From: DUUI01 sp964345765
GTDB taxonomy: Bacteria > Bacillota_I > Bacilli_A > Erysipelotrichales > Erysipelotrichaceae
Assembly (NCBI GenBank): GCA_964345765.1
Contig: CAYFSJ010000011.1
Span: 1 to 37,313, forward strand
DNA: 37,313 nucleotides
Direction of reading: 5' to 3'
Positions 1-7,816 of this stretch are shown one piece after another. Below the pieces are notes generated by a model. The model was not told where the DNA came from. It did not search any database and saw only the letters and a list, made by a program, of their open reading frames with translations. The position numbers and the translations under genes are program-made. How positions within the stretch are numbered: the stretch's first letter is position 1; the number at the start of each line of letters is the position of its first letter.

Positions 1-87
1 GAAGAAGCAAAAGACACTGCTGAAGATGTAGCTGATGCTGCACAAGAAAAAGGACATGAAGTCCAAGAAGATTTAGAAAACCTATAA
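1..87 (+). CDS. C-terminal tail of an acidic Ala/Glu-rich protein (partial)
   Basis: The frame is open from the window edge and ends in TAA at 85-87, giving 28 residues. They are dominated by Glu, Asp and Ala with interspersed Lys, and end in EDLENL. The spacing looks like an amphipathic helix, as in the tails of small YtxH-like or stress-associated proteins, but the fragment is too short to assign. A clear terminator follows nine bases after the stop, which supports this being the true end of a gene. Confidence 0.6.
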   Translation, partial: EEAKDTAEDVADAAQEKGHEVQEDLENL

Positions 88-95
88 TATCCAAA

Positions 96-128
96 AAAAG
101 AGCTGTAACAATGTTATGGCTCTTTTTA
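96..128 (+). terminator. Rho-independent terminator of the partial first gene
   Basis: AAAAGAGC at 96-103 pairs perfectly with GCTCTTTT at 119-126. The inner GTAAC/GTTAT bases extend the stem across a three-base loop (with wobble pairs), and a T-rich tract follows. Confidence 0.85.
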
Positions 129-194
129 TTTAGTGTTTTATGGGATAACAATAAATCGTTTAAACGGCTGTTTTTGAACATGCATCCCCAATAT

Positions 195-228
195 GTTATT
201 CACCTTAAACTGATTAAAGGTTAATAAC
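195..228. repeat. 12-bp imperfect inverted repeat upstream of mnmE
   Basis: GTTATTCACCTT (195-206) and AAGGTTAATAAC (217-228) are inverted copies with a single mismatch, separated by ten bases. No T-run follows, so it does not look like a terminator on +. A separate perfect ten-base palindrome, CGTTTAAACG, lies at 157-166. Both sit in the 260-base gap between the first terminator and mnmE, which otherwise holds only the mnmE promoter. Function unknown; an operator is possible. Confidence 0.5.
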
Positions 229-312
229 AATAACAGTTCATCTTGATTTTTAAGATAAATAATTATGAATTTTCTTCAACGTCTTTATTATATATTATGA
301 TTTAGTGTCATG

Positions 313-341
313 GTGTAAATTGATGGTTGATAGGTTATAAT
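313..341 (+). promoter_or_regulatory. mnmE promoter, predicted leaderless start
   Basis: A perfect TATAAT lies at 336-341, with a poor -35 (GTGTAA, 313-318) 17 bases upstream. Counting seven bases on from the end of the -10 puts transcription start at 348, the A of the mnmE ATG. No Shine-Dalgarno precedes the ATG. The in-frame upstream TTG at 327 would place the -10 box inside the coding region and is not the likely start. Confidence 0.6.
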
Positions 342-347
342 AGATTT

Positions 348-1682
348 ATGATTAATGACACGATAGTAGCAATTTCAACGGCGCTCTCAGAAGCAGCCAT
401 CTCAATCATTCGACTCTCAGGTCCTGAATCAATTGAGATAGTAAATAAACTCTTTTCAAAAGATTTGAGTCAAGAAAAAACATATTCCATTCATTATGGA
501 AAAATACATGATCCAATGGACGGGCAATTTGTTGATGAAGTAATTGTCAGTCTTTTTCGTGGTCCAAAATCCTTCACCTGTGAAGACATCGTAGAAATCA
601 ATTGTCACGGAGGGATTGTTGTTACAAAACAAATCCTAACTCTCTGTTTATCTTTAGGGGCCAGAATGGCAGAAAACGGCGAGTTTACACAACGTGCCTT
701 TTTAAACGGACGAATTGACTTAGCCCAAGCAGAATCAATCCTCGATATGATCGAAGCACCATCCTTACATGCCGCTCAATTAGCAGGCCAAGGTATGTTG
801 GGGAGTGTTAAGAAATTAGTAGAACCATTAATGGTCTCCATTATGGATATGATCGCCCATATTGAAACCAATATTGACTATCCAGAATATACGGATGTAG
901 AAGAACTTACTCAAGAACAACTACTGCCAAGAGCGTATGAGTTTAAAGAGCGAGTTCAACATATTTTGAGACAAGCCCAATCTGGTAAAGTAATTAAAGA
1001 GGGCTTAAAAACAGTCATCGTAGGAAAACCAAATGTGGGTAAGAGTTCTCTGCTCAATGCCTTATTAGAAGAAGACAAAGCGATTGTAACCGATATTGCT
1101 GGTACAACCAGAGACTTAGTCGAAGGATGGATCCGTTTAGAGAATGTGACTCTTCACTTAATTGACACCGCAGGATTAAGAGAAACTTCAGAAGTGGTAG
1201 AAAAGATTGGAATCGACAAAACCAAACAAGCTATCACAGAGGCAGAATTGATCATTGTAGTCTTAGATGGAAGTCAACCATTAACCCAAGAAGATGAGTG
1301 GTTATTAAACGAAACCAAGGATCAAAATAGAATCATCGTTTATAACAAACAAGACTTAACCCAAACACACCAGGACGGGTTATGGATTAGTGCTCAAAAC
1401 CATCAAATTGATGAATTAGTCAAAGAGATTAATGAGCGATATAAAGATACACAACAACTGATACTAAATCCAATCTTGACCAATGAGCGTCAAATTAGTC
1501 TCATGAGACAAGCCCATACCTCCATTGATAAAGTCATTGAAGGTTGTGAAATGGGCTTAGAACTAGATTTAGTCAATTTAGATTTAACCGCCTGTTATAA
1601 ATCACTAGCCTCAATCTTAATGCCAGTCGATCAAGTGAATGTCATCTCAGAAATATTCAGTCGTTTCTGTCTAGGAAAATAG
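348..1682 (+). CDS. mnmE: tRNA modification GTPase MnmE (TrmE)
   Basis: MnmE works with MnmG to install the (carboxymethyl)aminomethyl group on wobble uridine 34 of certain tRNAs, using methylene-tetrahydrofolate. The 444-residue protein, counted from ATG 348, has the expected order: an N-terminal folate-binding domain (starting INDTIVAIST), a helical domain, and an inserted G domain with GKPNVGKSS, the G2 segment AGTTRD, DTAGL and NKQD. It ends in FCLGK, matching the conserved C-terminal Cys-x-Gly-Lys. I chose ATG 348 over the upstream TTG at 327 because family members begin here and the extra residues would be encoded by the promoter. mnmG is not next to it; a small RDD gene follows after eight bases and has its own ribosome site. 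Confidence 0.95.
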   Translation: MINDTIVAISTALSEAAISIIRLSGPESIEIVNKLFSKDLSQEKTYSIHYGKIHDPMDGQFVDEVIVSLFRGPKSFTCEDIVEINCHGGIVVTKQILTLCLSLGARMAENGEFTQRAFLNGRIDLAQAESILDMIEAPSLHAAQLAGQGMLGSVKKLVEPLMVSIMDMIAHIETNIDYPEYTDVEELTQEQLLPRAYEFKERVQHILRQAQSGKVIKEGLKTVIVGKPNVGKSSLLNALLEEDKAIVTDIAGTTRDLVEGWIRLENVTLHLIDTAGLRETSEVVEKIGIDKTKQAITEAELIIVVLDGSQPLTQEDEWLLNETKDQNRIIVYNKQDLTQTHQDGLWISAQNHQIDELVKEINERYKDTQQLILNPILTNERQISLMRQAHTSIDKVIEGCEMGLELDLVNLDLTACYKSLASILMPVDQVNVISEIFSRFCLGK

Positions 1683-1690
1683 GAGAAGTC

Positions 1691-2098
1691 ATGAGAATAA
1701 GAGTCTACTTTCTAAGAAGATGGGTCCCCTATATGGTCGATATGATGATTTCCTTAACCATCCCAACTATTTTAATGATTTTCATTCATTTTATTTTCCC
1801 AAGTCTTATGGAGAATATGGTTTTATTTGTGGGTCTTTTAATTATCTTAAGTTGTCTCTTTATGTATTTATACGAGATGTTGTTTTTCTCTAAATCTCTT
1901 CAAACCATTGGTAAAATAATTACCAAACTTAAAGTCGAGTTTACTCAACAAGCACGTCCATCTTATCGAACGATTTATAAGATTGGTAGTGTTTATTTGA
2001 TACTCCCCGCCATTATATCAGCACTCATGATCAATTTTGGGGACCCACGATCATCGATGCATGATCGAATAGTTCAATCATTGGTACTTCCAAAATGA
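1691..2098 (+). CDS. Small RDD-family membrane protein (first copy)
   Basis: The protein has 135 residues. It opens with an Arg-rich segment (RVYFLRRW) followed by a membrane segment containing Asp (YMVDMMIS), and ends with MHDRIVQS. These match the spaced Arg/Asp residues of the RDD domain, a three-helix membrane domain of mostly unknown role, linked in some bacteria to Na+/H+ or osmotic tolerance. Three hydrophobic segments are visible (about 14-38, 43-66, 96-112). A GGAGAAG ribosome site precedes the ATG. Its stop overlaps the start of the next gene, a second RDD protein, which suggests translational coupling and perhaps a heteromeric pair. The RDD signature is weaker here than in the second copy. 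Confidence 0.7.
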   Translation: MRIRVYFLRRWVPYMVDMMISLTIPTILMIFIHFIFPSLMENMVLFVGLLIILSCLFMYLYEMLFFSKSLQTIGKIITKLKVEFTQQARPSYRTIYKIGSVYLILPAIISALMINFGDPRSSMHDRIVQSLVLPK

Positions 2099-2487
2099 TG
2101 AGAAAACGAGTAATAGCCTTTATGATCGATGCCCTATTAATTGGGTTTGCTGGGTTATTAATAACCCGTTTTGATCATCTTGATTTAGGTAGCATGCCTT
2201 ACCTTATGGTTTATCCAGAAGTGGTACAATTACCCATCTTTTTATTATTCTTATTTTTTATCTATGAGTTTTTATCTAATTTATTAGTCAACCAAACGGT
2301 TGGACACTCAATGATGAACCTGAAGATAAAATATGAACAACCAAGTATTGTTAACACCTATATCCGTAGCATGATTAAAATATTAAGTATTGTATCCATC
2401 TTTTTAGCCATTTACAGTCTTTATCTACTAAAAGAAAATAAGACTTTCCATGATTTACTAGCAAGGAGCCAAGTATGGACAGATTAG
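2095..2487 (+). CDS. Small RDD-family membrane protein (second copy)
   Basis: The protein has 130 residues, with the N-terminal RKRVIAFMIDALLIG (Arg and Asp of the RDD domain), the middle segment VNQTVGHSMMNLKI typical of the family, and the C-terminal FHDLLARSQV. Three hydrophobic segments are visible. Translation may begin at 2095 (ATGA overlap with the first RDD gene's stop) or at the adjacent ATG 2098. The 3' end overlaps tatD by 13 bases. The specific substrate or role cannot be read from the sequence. Confidence 0.75.
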   Translation: MMRKRVIAFMIDALLIGFAGLLITRFDHLDLGSMPYLMVYPEVVQLPIFLLFLFFIYEFLSNLLVNQTVGHSMMNLKIKYEQPSIVNTYIRSMIKILSIVSIFLAIYSLYLLKENKTFHDLLARSQVWTD

Positions 2488-3275
2488 AATATATTGATAG
2501 TCACGCACATTTAAGTGATGAAGCCTATGACGATGATTTTGATCAAGTCATCAATCGACTTTATGAGAACAATGTCATTGTCGTTAATTTAATTGCGGTC
2601 GATGTCCCAAGTTTAGACGTTTCATTGTCGATGAAACAACAACATCCAAATTTGTTTGATGTGAGTGTGGGTCTACATCCCCAAGATATTCAATTTTATA
2701 GTGACCAAGATAAGGAAACTATTTTTAAAGCTTTTGAAGATGAGAGAATTAGCTGTATCGGTGAGATTGGACTTGATTATCACTGGCATCCAGAAACAAA
2801 AGAAATTCAAAAAGAATACTTCGTTAAACAGATTGAACTCGCTAATAAGGTTAAAAAACCTGTCATGATTCATTGTCGTGAAGCCATTCAAGATACTTAT
2901 GATTTATTAAAAGAGCACACTCCTCAATATGGTTGTGTCATGCACTCATTCTCAGGTTCAGTTGAAATGGCCAGAGAGTTTGTTAAGCTAGGCTGCCTTA
3001 TTTCATTAGGTGGTCCCGTCACCTTTAAGAATGCCAAGACACCTAAAGAGGTGGCTACTGAAGTTCCACTTGATATGTTGTTAACGGAGACAGATAGTCC
3101 TTATTTAACACCAACGCCATATCGTGGTAAACGCAATGAGTCGAGTTATGTAAAGTATGTTGTCCAAGAGATTGCGAAGTTACGAGGTATCAGCCAAAAA
3201 GAATTAACGGAGGCTGTTAAAAATAATTATCAGAGAATTTTCAAAACTATAGAAAGAGGTTGTGATGAAAACTGA
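2475..3275 (+). CDS. tatD: TatD-family metal-dependent deoxyribonuclease
   Basis: The 266-residue protein carries the full set of TatD metal-binding motifs: DSHAHL near the N-terminus, GEIGLDYHW, HCREA, HSFSG and ETDSPYL in the second half. The fold is an amidohydrolase-type TIM barrel. Members act as Mg2+-dependent 3'-5' exonucleases on DNA (and RNA), in repair or nucleic-acid turnover. ATG 2475 has a good AAGGAG site inside the end of the second RDD gene. The 3' end overlaps fhs. In many Bacillota tatD lies beside rnmV-ksgA; here those genes are 17 kb away. Confidence 0.93.
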   Translation: MDRLEYIDSHAHLSDEAYDDDFDQVINRLYENNVIVVNLIAVDVPSLDVSLSMKQQHPNLFDVSVGLHPQDIQFYSDQDKETIFKAFEDERISCIGEIGLDYHWHPETKEIQKEYFVKQIELANKVKKPVMIHCREAIQDTYDLLKEHTPQYGCVMHSFSGSVEMAREFVKLGCLISLGGPVTFKNAKTPKEVATEVPLDMLLTETDSPYLTPTPYRGKRNESSYVKYVVQEIAKLRGISQKELTEAVKNNYQRIFKTIERGCDEN

Positions 3276-4932
3276 TATTCAAATTGCTCAAGAGAGTCAA
3301 CCACTTCCAATTAAGGAAATAGCCCAAAAGTTAGAGATTGAAGAAAAGGACTTAATCCCTTATGGTCATGATAAGGCTAAGCTTTCTTTTGATGTTTTAA
3401 AGAAACTTGAAGATCAAAAAGATGGAAAGCTTGTTTTAGTAACGGCCATTACCCCAACTAAAGCAGGGGAAGGGAAGACCACTACCACCGTTGGTCTAGG
3501 GGATGCCCTCAATGCCATGAACCAAAAAGTAATGATCGCCCTAAGAGAGCCATCAATGGGTCCAGTCTTTGGGATAAAGGGTGGAGCTGCAGGTGGTGGT
3601 TATGCTCAAGTGATTCCAATGGAAGACATCAATCTTCACTTTACTGGTGATATGCATGCGATTACTTCAGCGAATAATTTAATCTCAGCTTGTTTAGATA
3701 ATCATCTCCATCAAGGGAACCAACTAAATATTGATAAAGACAATCTTGTCTTTAAACGTTGTTTAGATATGAATGATCGTGCCTTAAGAAAAGTTGAAAT
3801 TGGTCAAGGACCTAAGAGTAATGGTGTCGAAAGAACAGAAGGATTTAATATTACGGTCGCTTCTGAAATCATGGCCATTCTTTGTTTAAGCTCAAATTTA
3901 GAAGATTTAAAAGAGAGAATTTCAAGAATTTTATTAGGCTATACCCTAGAGAATAAACCTGTTTATGTTAAAGACTTACAAATCGAGGGGGCAGTGACCA
4001 TGCTACTGAAGGATGCTCTTAAGCCTAACTTGGTCCAAACCCTAGAACATACACCGGCCTTTGTTCATGGGGGACCATTTGCGAATATCGCCCATGGTTG
4101 TAATTCACTATTAGCAACTAGAACTGCTCTTAAATTGGCAGATATTGTTGTGACTGAAGCCGGCTTTGGAGCAGATTTAGGGGCTGAAAAGTTCTTGGAT
4201 ATTAAATGTCAGATTGGTGATTTAAAACCTCAAGTAGTAGTTATTGTTGCGACCATCCGTGCTCTTAAGATGCATGGTGGACAAGCACTGGAAGATTTGA
4301 AAGAACCAAATGTACAGGCACTTCAAATAGGGACTGATAATTTGGCGAAACATATTGATTCAGTTCAACAGTTTGGTTTGCCATATGTGGTTGCTATAAA
4401 TCGTTTTCCTACAGATACAGATCAAGAGGTTGAAGCTTTACAAGATTGGTGTCATCAACATCATCACCCAATGGCTTTATCAACTGTTTTCTCTGATGGC
4501 TCTAAGGGTGGCTTAGAGTTAGCTCAGCTTGTGTTAGAGGCGATGGATAAAGAACGTGAGTATACACCGATTTATTCTAAAGAAGATCAATTTATGGATA
4601 AGATCAATAAGATTGTTCAGAATGTTTATGGGGCTAATAAAGCGGTCTTAACTGATGAAGCTCAACAACAATTGACTCAAATTGTTGAGAATGGATGGGA
4701 TGATTTATACATCTGTATGGCCAAGACTCAAAACTCATTGTCTGATAATCCAAAACTTTTAAATAGACCGACTGATTTTGATATTACCATTCGTGAACTT
4801 AGACCAAGTTTGGGAGCTGGCTTTATTGTTTGTTTAACTGGGAAAGTAATGACGATGCCTGGTCTTCCTAAAGTTCCTGCAGCCAACAACATGACCATTG
4901 ATAATGATGGAAAGATTGAAGGGTTAAGCTAA
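3265..4932 (+). CDS. fhs: Formate-tetrahydrofolate ligase
   Basis: Fhs makes 10-formyl-tetrahydrofolate from formate, ATP and THF (or runs in reverse to make ATP), feeding purine synthesis and fMet-tRNA. The 555 residues match the usual family length. The ATP-binding loop TPTKAGEGKTTTTVGLGDAL lies at about 64-83, followed by the strongly conserved LREPSMGPVFGIKGGAAGGGYAQ region, HFTGDMHAIT, and TEAGFGADLGAEKF around residue 300. I prefer ATG 3265, well placed behind AGAAAGAGG, to the GTG at 3262. It overlaps the end of tatD by 11 bases, so the two are probably co-transcribed. Confidence 0.96.
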   Translation: MKTDIQIAQESQPLPIKEIAQKLEIEEKDLIPYGHDKAKLSFDVLKKLEDQKDGKLVLVTAITPTKAGEGKTTTTVGLGDALNAMNQKVMIALREPSMGPVFGIKGGAAGGGYAQVIPMEDINLHFTGDMHAITSANNLISACLDNHLHQGNQLNIDKDNLVFKRCLDMNDRALRKVEIGQGPKSNGVERTEGFNITVASEIMAILCLSSNLEDLKERISRILLGYTLENKPVYVKDLQIEGAVTMLLKDALKPNLVQTLEHTPAFVHGGPFANIAHGCNSLLATRTALKLADIVVTEAGFGADLGAEKFLDIKCQIGDLKPQVVVIVATIRALKMHGGQALEDLKEPNVQALQIGTDNLAKHIDSVQQFGLPYVVAINRFPTDTDQEVEALQDWCHQHHHPMALSTVFSDGSKGGLELAQLVLEAMDKEREYTPIYSKEDQFMDKINKIVQNVYGANKAVLTDEAQQQLTQIVENGWDDLYICMAKTQNSLSDNPKLLNRPTDFDITIRELRPSLGAGFIVCLTGKVMTMPGLPKVPAANNMTIDNDGKIEGLS

Positions 4933-4979
4933 GAAACATTCATAGTAAATGTAAAATCAATTCTATTGGAGAAAATCAT

Positions 4980-5342
4980 ATGAAGGAAAAAAGAAGAAGA
5001 ATCTTTGTTATAACAGTCGTTATCCTTGTGGTATCCTATCTGCTAGTTGGTAATGGTAGTCATGGTATGAAACAATGGCCAATAATAATGTTGGCTATTT
5101 CTGGAGTTATTACTTTGATTGCGTTAGGTTTCTTCTATCATTATGGCGCAATCACTGCGTCAGTAAGCTATATCCTTGGTTATGGGATTGGTTATCTGTT
5201 TCAAAGTAATGGATTTGATCCAGGTGGTGGCACTACCAATAATCTCTGGCAAATCTGGTTAATTAGCACTTTGGTCATATGCGGTTTGGGATTTGTGATT
5301 GAACACTTTTATTTAAAAAAGAACAAGCCGATTAAATTCTAA
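4980..5342 (+). CDS. Small multi-pass membrane protein of unknown function
   Basis: The protein has 120 residues. It starts with a basic segment (KEKRRR) and then has about four hydrophobic helices (roughly 8-23, 34-53, 55-72, 90-110). Its basic tail reads KKNKPIKF. A Gly-rich loop (FDPGGGTTNN) sits before the last helix. A GGAG site precedes the ATG. It lies 47 bases after fhs on the same strand and is closed by a strong terminator, so it is probably the last gene of that unit. I do not recognise the family. Confidence 0.75.
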   Translation: MKEKRRRIFVITVVILVVSYLLVGNGSHGMKQWPIIMLAISGVITLIALGFFYHYGAITASVSYILGYGIGYLFQSNGFDPGGGTTNNLWQIWLISTLVICGLGFVIEHFYLKKNKPIKF

Positions 5343-5348
5343 TTGATG

Positions 5349-5374
5349 AAAGCCTCTAAATAAGGGGCTTTTTT
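5349..5374 (+). terminator. Rho-independent terminator
   Basis: AAGCCTC at 5350-5356 pairs with GGGGCTT at 5364-5370 (one T-G wobble), extended by flanking A-T pairs and followed by a run of T. It separates the fhs unit from the hydrogenase operon. Confidence 0.85.
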
Positions 5375-5390
5375 AATGTTTGTTTAATTT

Positions 5391-5408
5391 TTGTGAAATA
5401 TTTGTCAA
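5391..5408. promoter_or_regulatory. Candidate Rex (NADH-sensing repressor) operator before hydCBA
   Basis: TTGTGAA-ATAT-TTGTCAA matches the layout of the 18-base Rex operator (TTGTGAA, four A/T bases, TTCACAA) at all but two arm positions. It lies just upstream of the hydCBA start. A possible promoter, TTGATT (5415-5420) with TATAAA (5436-5441) at 15-base spacing, follows directly. Rex represses fermentative and hydrogenase genes in many low-GC Gram-positives until NADH is high. The consensus is recalled, not searched, and no rex gene is in the window. Confidence 0.5.
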
Positions 5409-5460
5409 AAAGGCTTGATTTTATTCTTGTTAATTTATAAACTATTGACGAGGTGAGATG

Positions 5461-5928
5461 ATGGCGCTACAAAAAGAAAATATTAATGCTTTAGAAAATT
5501 ATTTAGATTTTAGTGAACCTGGTGAAGGGTCACTTATTATGGCTTTACAGAAAACACAGTCCATCTTTGGTTATATTCCACAAGAGGCGATGGTGTTGAT
5601 TGCTCAAAAACTTGATATACCGGTGTCTACCGTTTATGGAGTGGTCACTTTTTATTCTTTCTTTGAGACAGAACCTAAGGGTGAAAATGACATTAAAGTA
5701 TGTACTGGAACAGCTTGTTTTGTTCGAAATTCCAACAAGGTAATGCGATACTTAGAGGATAGTTTAGGGATTAAATGTGGGGAAACTCGTAAAGATTTAA
5801 TGTATTCCCTCAATTCAGTCCGTTGTGTTGGAGCTTGTGGTTTGGCTCCAGTTGTAGAGATTAATGGCGAGATTCATGGTAATTTGACCAATGATGAAAT
5901 TGATAAATTATTAGGGAGATCAAGATAA
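5461..5928 (+). CDS. hydC: NuoE-like [2Fe-2S] subunit of NAD-linked [FeFe] hydrogenase
   Basis: This is the small thioredoxin-fold ferredoxin subunit of the HydABC/NuoEF-type module. A helical N-terminal region (MALQKTQSIFGYIPQEAM) is followed by the [2Fe-2S] site with the expected four Cys: CTGTAC and, about 40 residues on, CVGACGLAP. It passes electrons between the flavin subunit and the hydrogenase. Tandem ATGs occur at 5458 and 5461; the second is better spaced from GAGGTG. The protein has 155 residues, normal for the family. hydB starts two bases after its stop, and a candidate Rex operator lies upstream. Confidence 0.9.
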   Translation: MALQKENINALENYLDFSEPGEGSLIMALQKTQSIFGYIPQEAMVLIAQKLDIPVSTVYGVVTFYSFFETEPKGENDIKVCTGTACFVRNSNKVMRYLEDSLGIKCGETRKDLMYSLNSVRCVGACGLAPVVEINGEIHGNLTNDEIDKLLGRSR

Positions 5929-5930
5929 AG

Positions 5931-7805
5931 ATGGAAAAATTATTAAATCGTCAAGCACTGGATGCTGCTTATGATCGACTGATCTATAAGAGAGATTTCT
6001 TAGAAAATCATAAGAGTGAAGAAGGTTATCGCGAAATACTGGTCTGTGGTGGAACAGGTTGTATGTCGAGTCGTTCTGCTGAGATTGTCAGTGAGTTTAA
6101 TAAGGTCATTCAAGAACATGATTTAAACACTCGGATTTTTTGTCATATCACAGGCTGTTTAGGTTTCTGTGAAAAGGGACCAATTGTTAAGGTTCTACCT
6201 GATAATGTGTTTTATGTGAATGTGAAACCTTTGGATGTGTATGAAATTGTGTCTTCACATCTGCTAAATAATATTGTTGTTTCACGATTACTTTATGAAC
6301 ATCCTCAAACTCATCAACGAATTTCCCATCAAGATGAAATTCCTTTTTATGGAAAACAACATCGCCAAGTGCTTAGACATTGTGGGATGATTAATCCTGA
6401 AGTGATAGAAGATTATCTCGCTTTAGGTGGTTATAGAGCGATGGCTAAGGCACTCTTTGATTTAGAACCACAAGAGGTTATTAGTATCATTACAGAATCA
6501 GGACTAAGAGGACGTGGTGGGGCAGGTTTCCCTACAGGTTTAAAATGGAATATTACGGCTCAACAAGAAAATGAGACTAAATATGTCATTTGTAACGCAG
6601 ATGAGGGAGATCCTGGAGCCTTTATGGACCGTTCTTTAATTGAAGGAGATCCACATTCTTTAATTGAGGCGATGATCATTGGTGGTTATGCCATGGGCGC
6701 TTCAAATGGGATAGTCTATATTCGGGCTGAGTATCCATTAGCGATTAAACGACTTTCATTAGCGATTAATCAGGCTAGAGCTGTTGGGTTGTTAGGGTCT
6801 AATATTCTTGGTTCAGGTTTTGACTTTGATGTGAAGTTACGCTTTGGAGCAGGAGCCTTTGTTTGTGGTGAGGAGACGGCACTGATTGCTAGTATTGAAG
6901 GAAAGCGTGGGGAGCCTAAGCCTAAGCCACCTTATCCTAGTGTGAGTGGACTTTATGGTAAGCCAACCTGTATTAATAATGTTGAGACATTGGTTAATGT
7001 TCCTATGATTGTTGAGAAGGGAGCCGATTGGTTTAGAAGTCGTGGTACTACTAAATCACCTGGAACTAAGGTCTTTGCGTTAGCTGGAAAAATTAATAAT
7101 GTTGGTTTAGTGGAAGTCCCAATGGGGATTACTTTAAGAGAGATTATTTATGAAATTGGTGGTGGAATTAAAAATGATCATCAATTTAAAGCGGTTCAAA
7201 CAGGTGGACCATCTGGAGGTTGTATCTCTTCTAAGAATTTAGATGTTGAGATTGACTTTGAGGCACTCCATGATATTGGTAGTATTATGGGTTCTGGTGG
7301 TCTAATTGTTATGGACGAAGAGAACTGTATGGTAGATATTGCTAAGTTCTACCTTGAGTTTACCTTGGATGAATCCTGTGGTAAGTGTGCACCTTGTCGG
7401 ATTGGAAATAAGCGATTATATGAGATTTTGAATCGTATTTCACTAGGACAGGGTAAAGAGAGTGATATTGAATTATTAAAAGAATTATCGATTACGATTA
7501 AAGATTCGAGTTTGTGTGGTTTAGGCCAAACCTCACCTAATCCAGTTTTATCAACGATTGAAAACTTTGAGGAAGAATATCGCGAACATATTCATGATAA
7601 ACATTGTCAAGCGTTGGTGTGTTCGAATCTATTCCAATATTTCATTGAAGAAACTTGTATCGGTTGTACGAAGTGTGCCCGTAATTGTCCTGTTGATTGT
7701 ATTGAGGGCAGTGTGAAGAAAGTTCACTTCATTGATCCAAATGAGTGTATCCGCTGTGGGGCTTGTTATGATGCCTGTCCGGTTGGCGCGATCTCTCGAC
7801 ATTAG
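5931..7805 (+). CDS. hydB: NuoF-like NADH-binding FMN/Fe-S subunit of [FeFe] hydrogenase
   Basis: The 624 residues have the domain order of the flavin subunit of bifurcating or NADP-type hydrogenases. First is an N-terminal thioredoxin-like [2Fe-2S] domain (CGGTGC at 39-44, GCLGFC at 75-80). Next is the NADH/FMN core with GLRGRGGAGFPTGLKW and CNADEGDPGAFMD, then an SLBB region and the NuoF [4Fe-4S] site SCGKCAPCRIG. At the C-terminus is a two-cluster ferredoxin domain (CIGCTKCARNCPVDC and CIRCGACYDACPVGA). It oxidises or reduces NAD(H) in the cytoplasm and can be the site of electron bifurcation with ferredoxin. It is flanked by hydC (two-base gap) and hydA. Confidence 0.93.
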   Translation: MEKLLNRQALDAAYDRLIYKRDFLENHKSEEGYREILVCGGTGCMSSRSAEIVSEFNKVIQEHDLNTRIFCHITGCLGFCEKGPIVKVLPDNVFYVNVKPLDVYEIVSSHLLNNIVVSRLLYEHPQTHQRISHQDEIPFYGKQHRQVLRHCGMINPEVIEDYLALGGYRAMAKALFDLEPQEVISIITESGLRGRGGAGFPTGLKWNITAQQENETKYVICNADEGDPGAFMDRSLIEGDPHSLIEAMIIGGYAMGASNGIVYIRAEYPLAIKRLSLAINQARAVGLLGSNILGSGFDFDVKLRFGAGAFVCGEETALIASIEGKRGEPKPKPPYPSVSGLYGKPTCINNVETLVNVPMIVEKGADWFRSRGTTKSPGTKVFALAGKINNVGLVEVPMGITLREIIYEIGGGIKNDHQFKAVQTGGPSGGCISSKNLDVEIDFEALHDIGSIMGSGGLIVMDEENCMVDIAKFYLEFTLDESCGKCAPCRIGNKRLYEILNRISLGQGKESDIELLKELSITIKDSSLCGLGQTSPNPVLSTIENFEEEYREHIHDKHCQALVCSNLFQYFIEETCIGCTKCARNCPVDCIEGSVKKVHFIDPNECIRCGACYDACPVGAISRH

Positions 7806-7816
7806 GAGGTTTAAGT

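Noticed and set aside
327..347. Extended mnmE start at TTG 327
   Set aside because: The extra seven codons contain the perfect -10 box, and MnmE proteins begin at the ATG at 348.
2665..2891. Open frames on both strands inside tatD
   Set aside because: They lie within a gene with full TatD motifs, have no ribosome sites and encode low-complexity hydrophobic or basic peptides.
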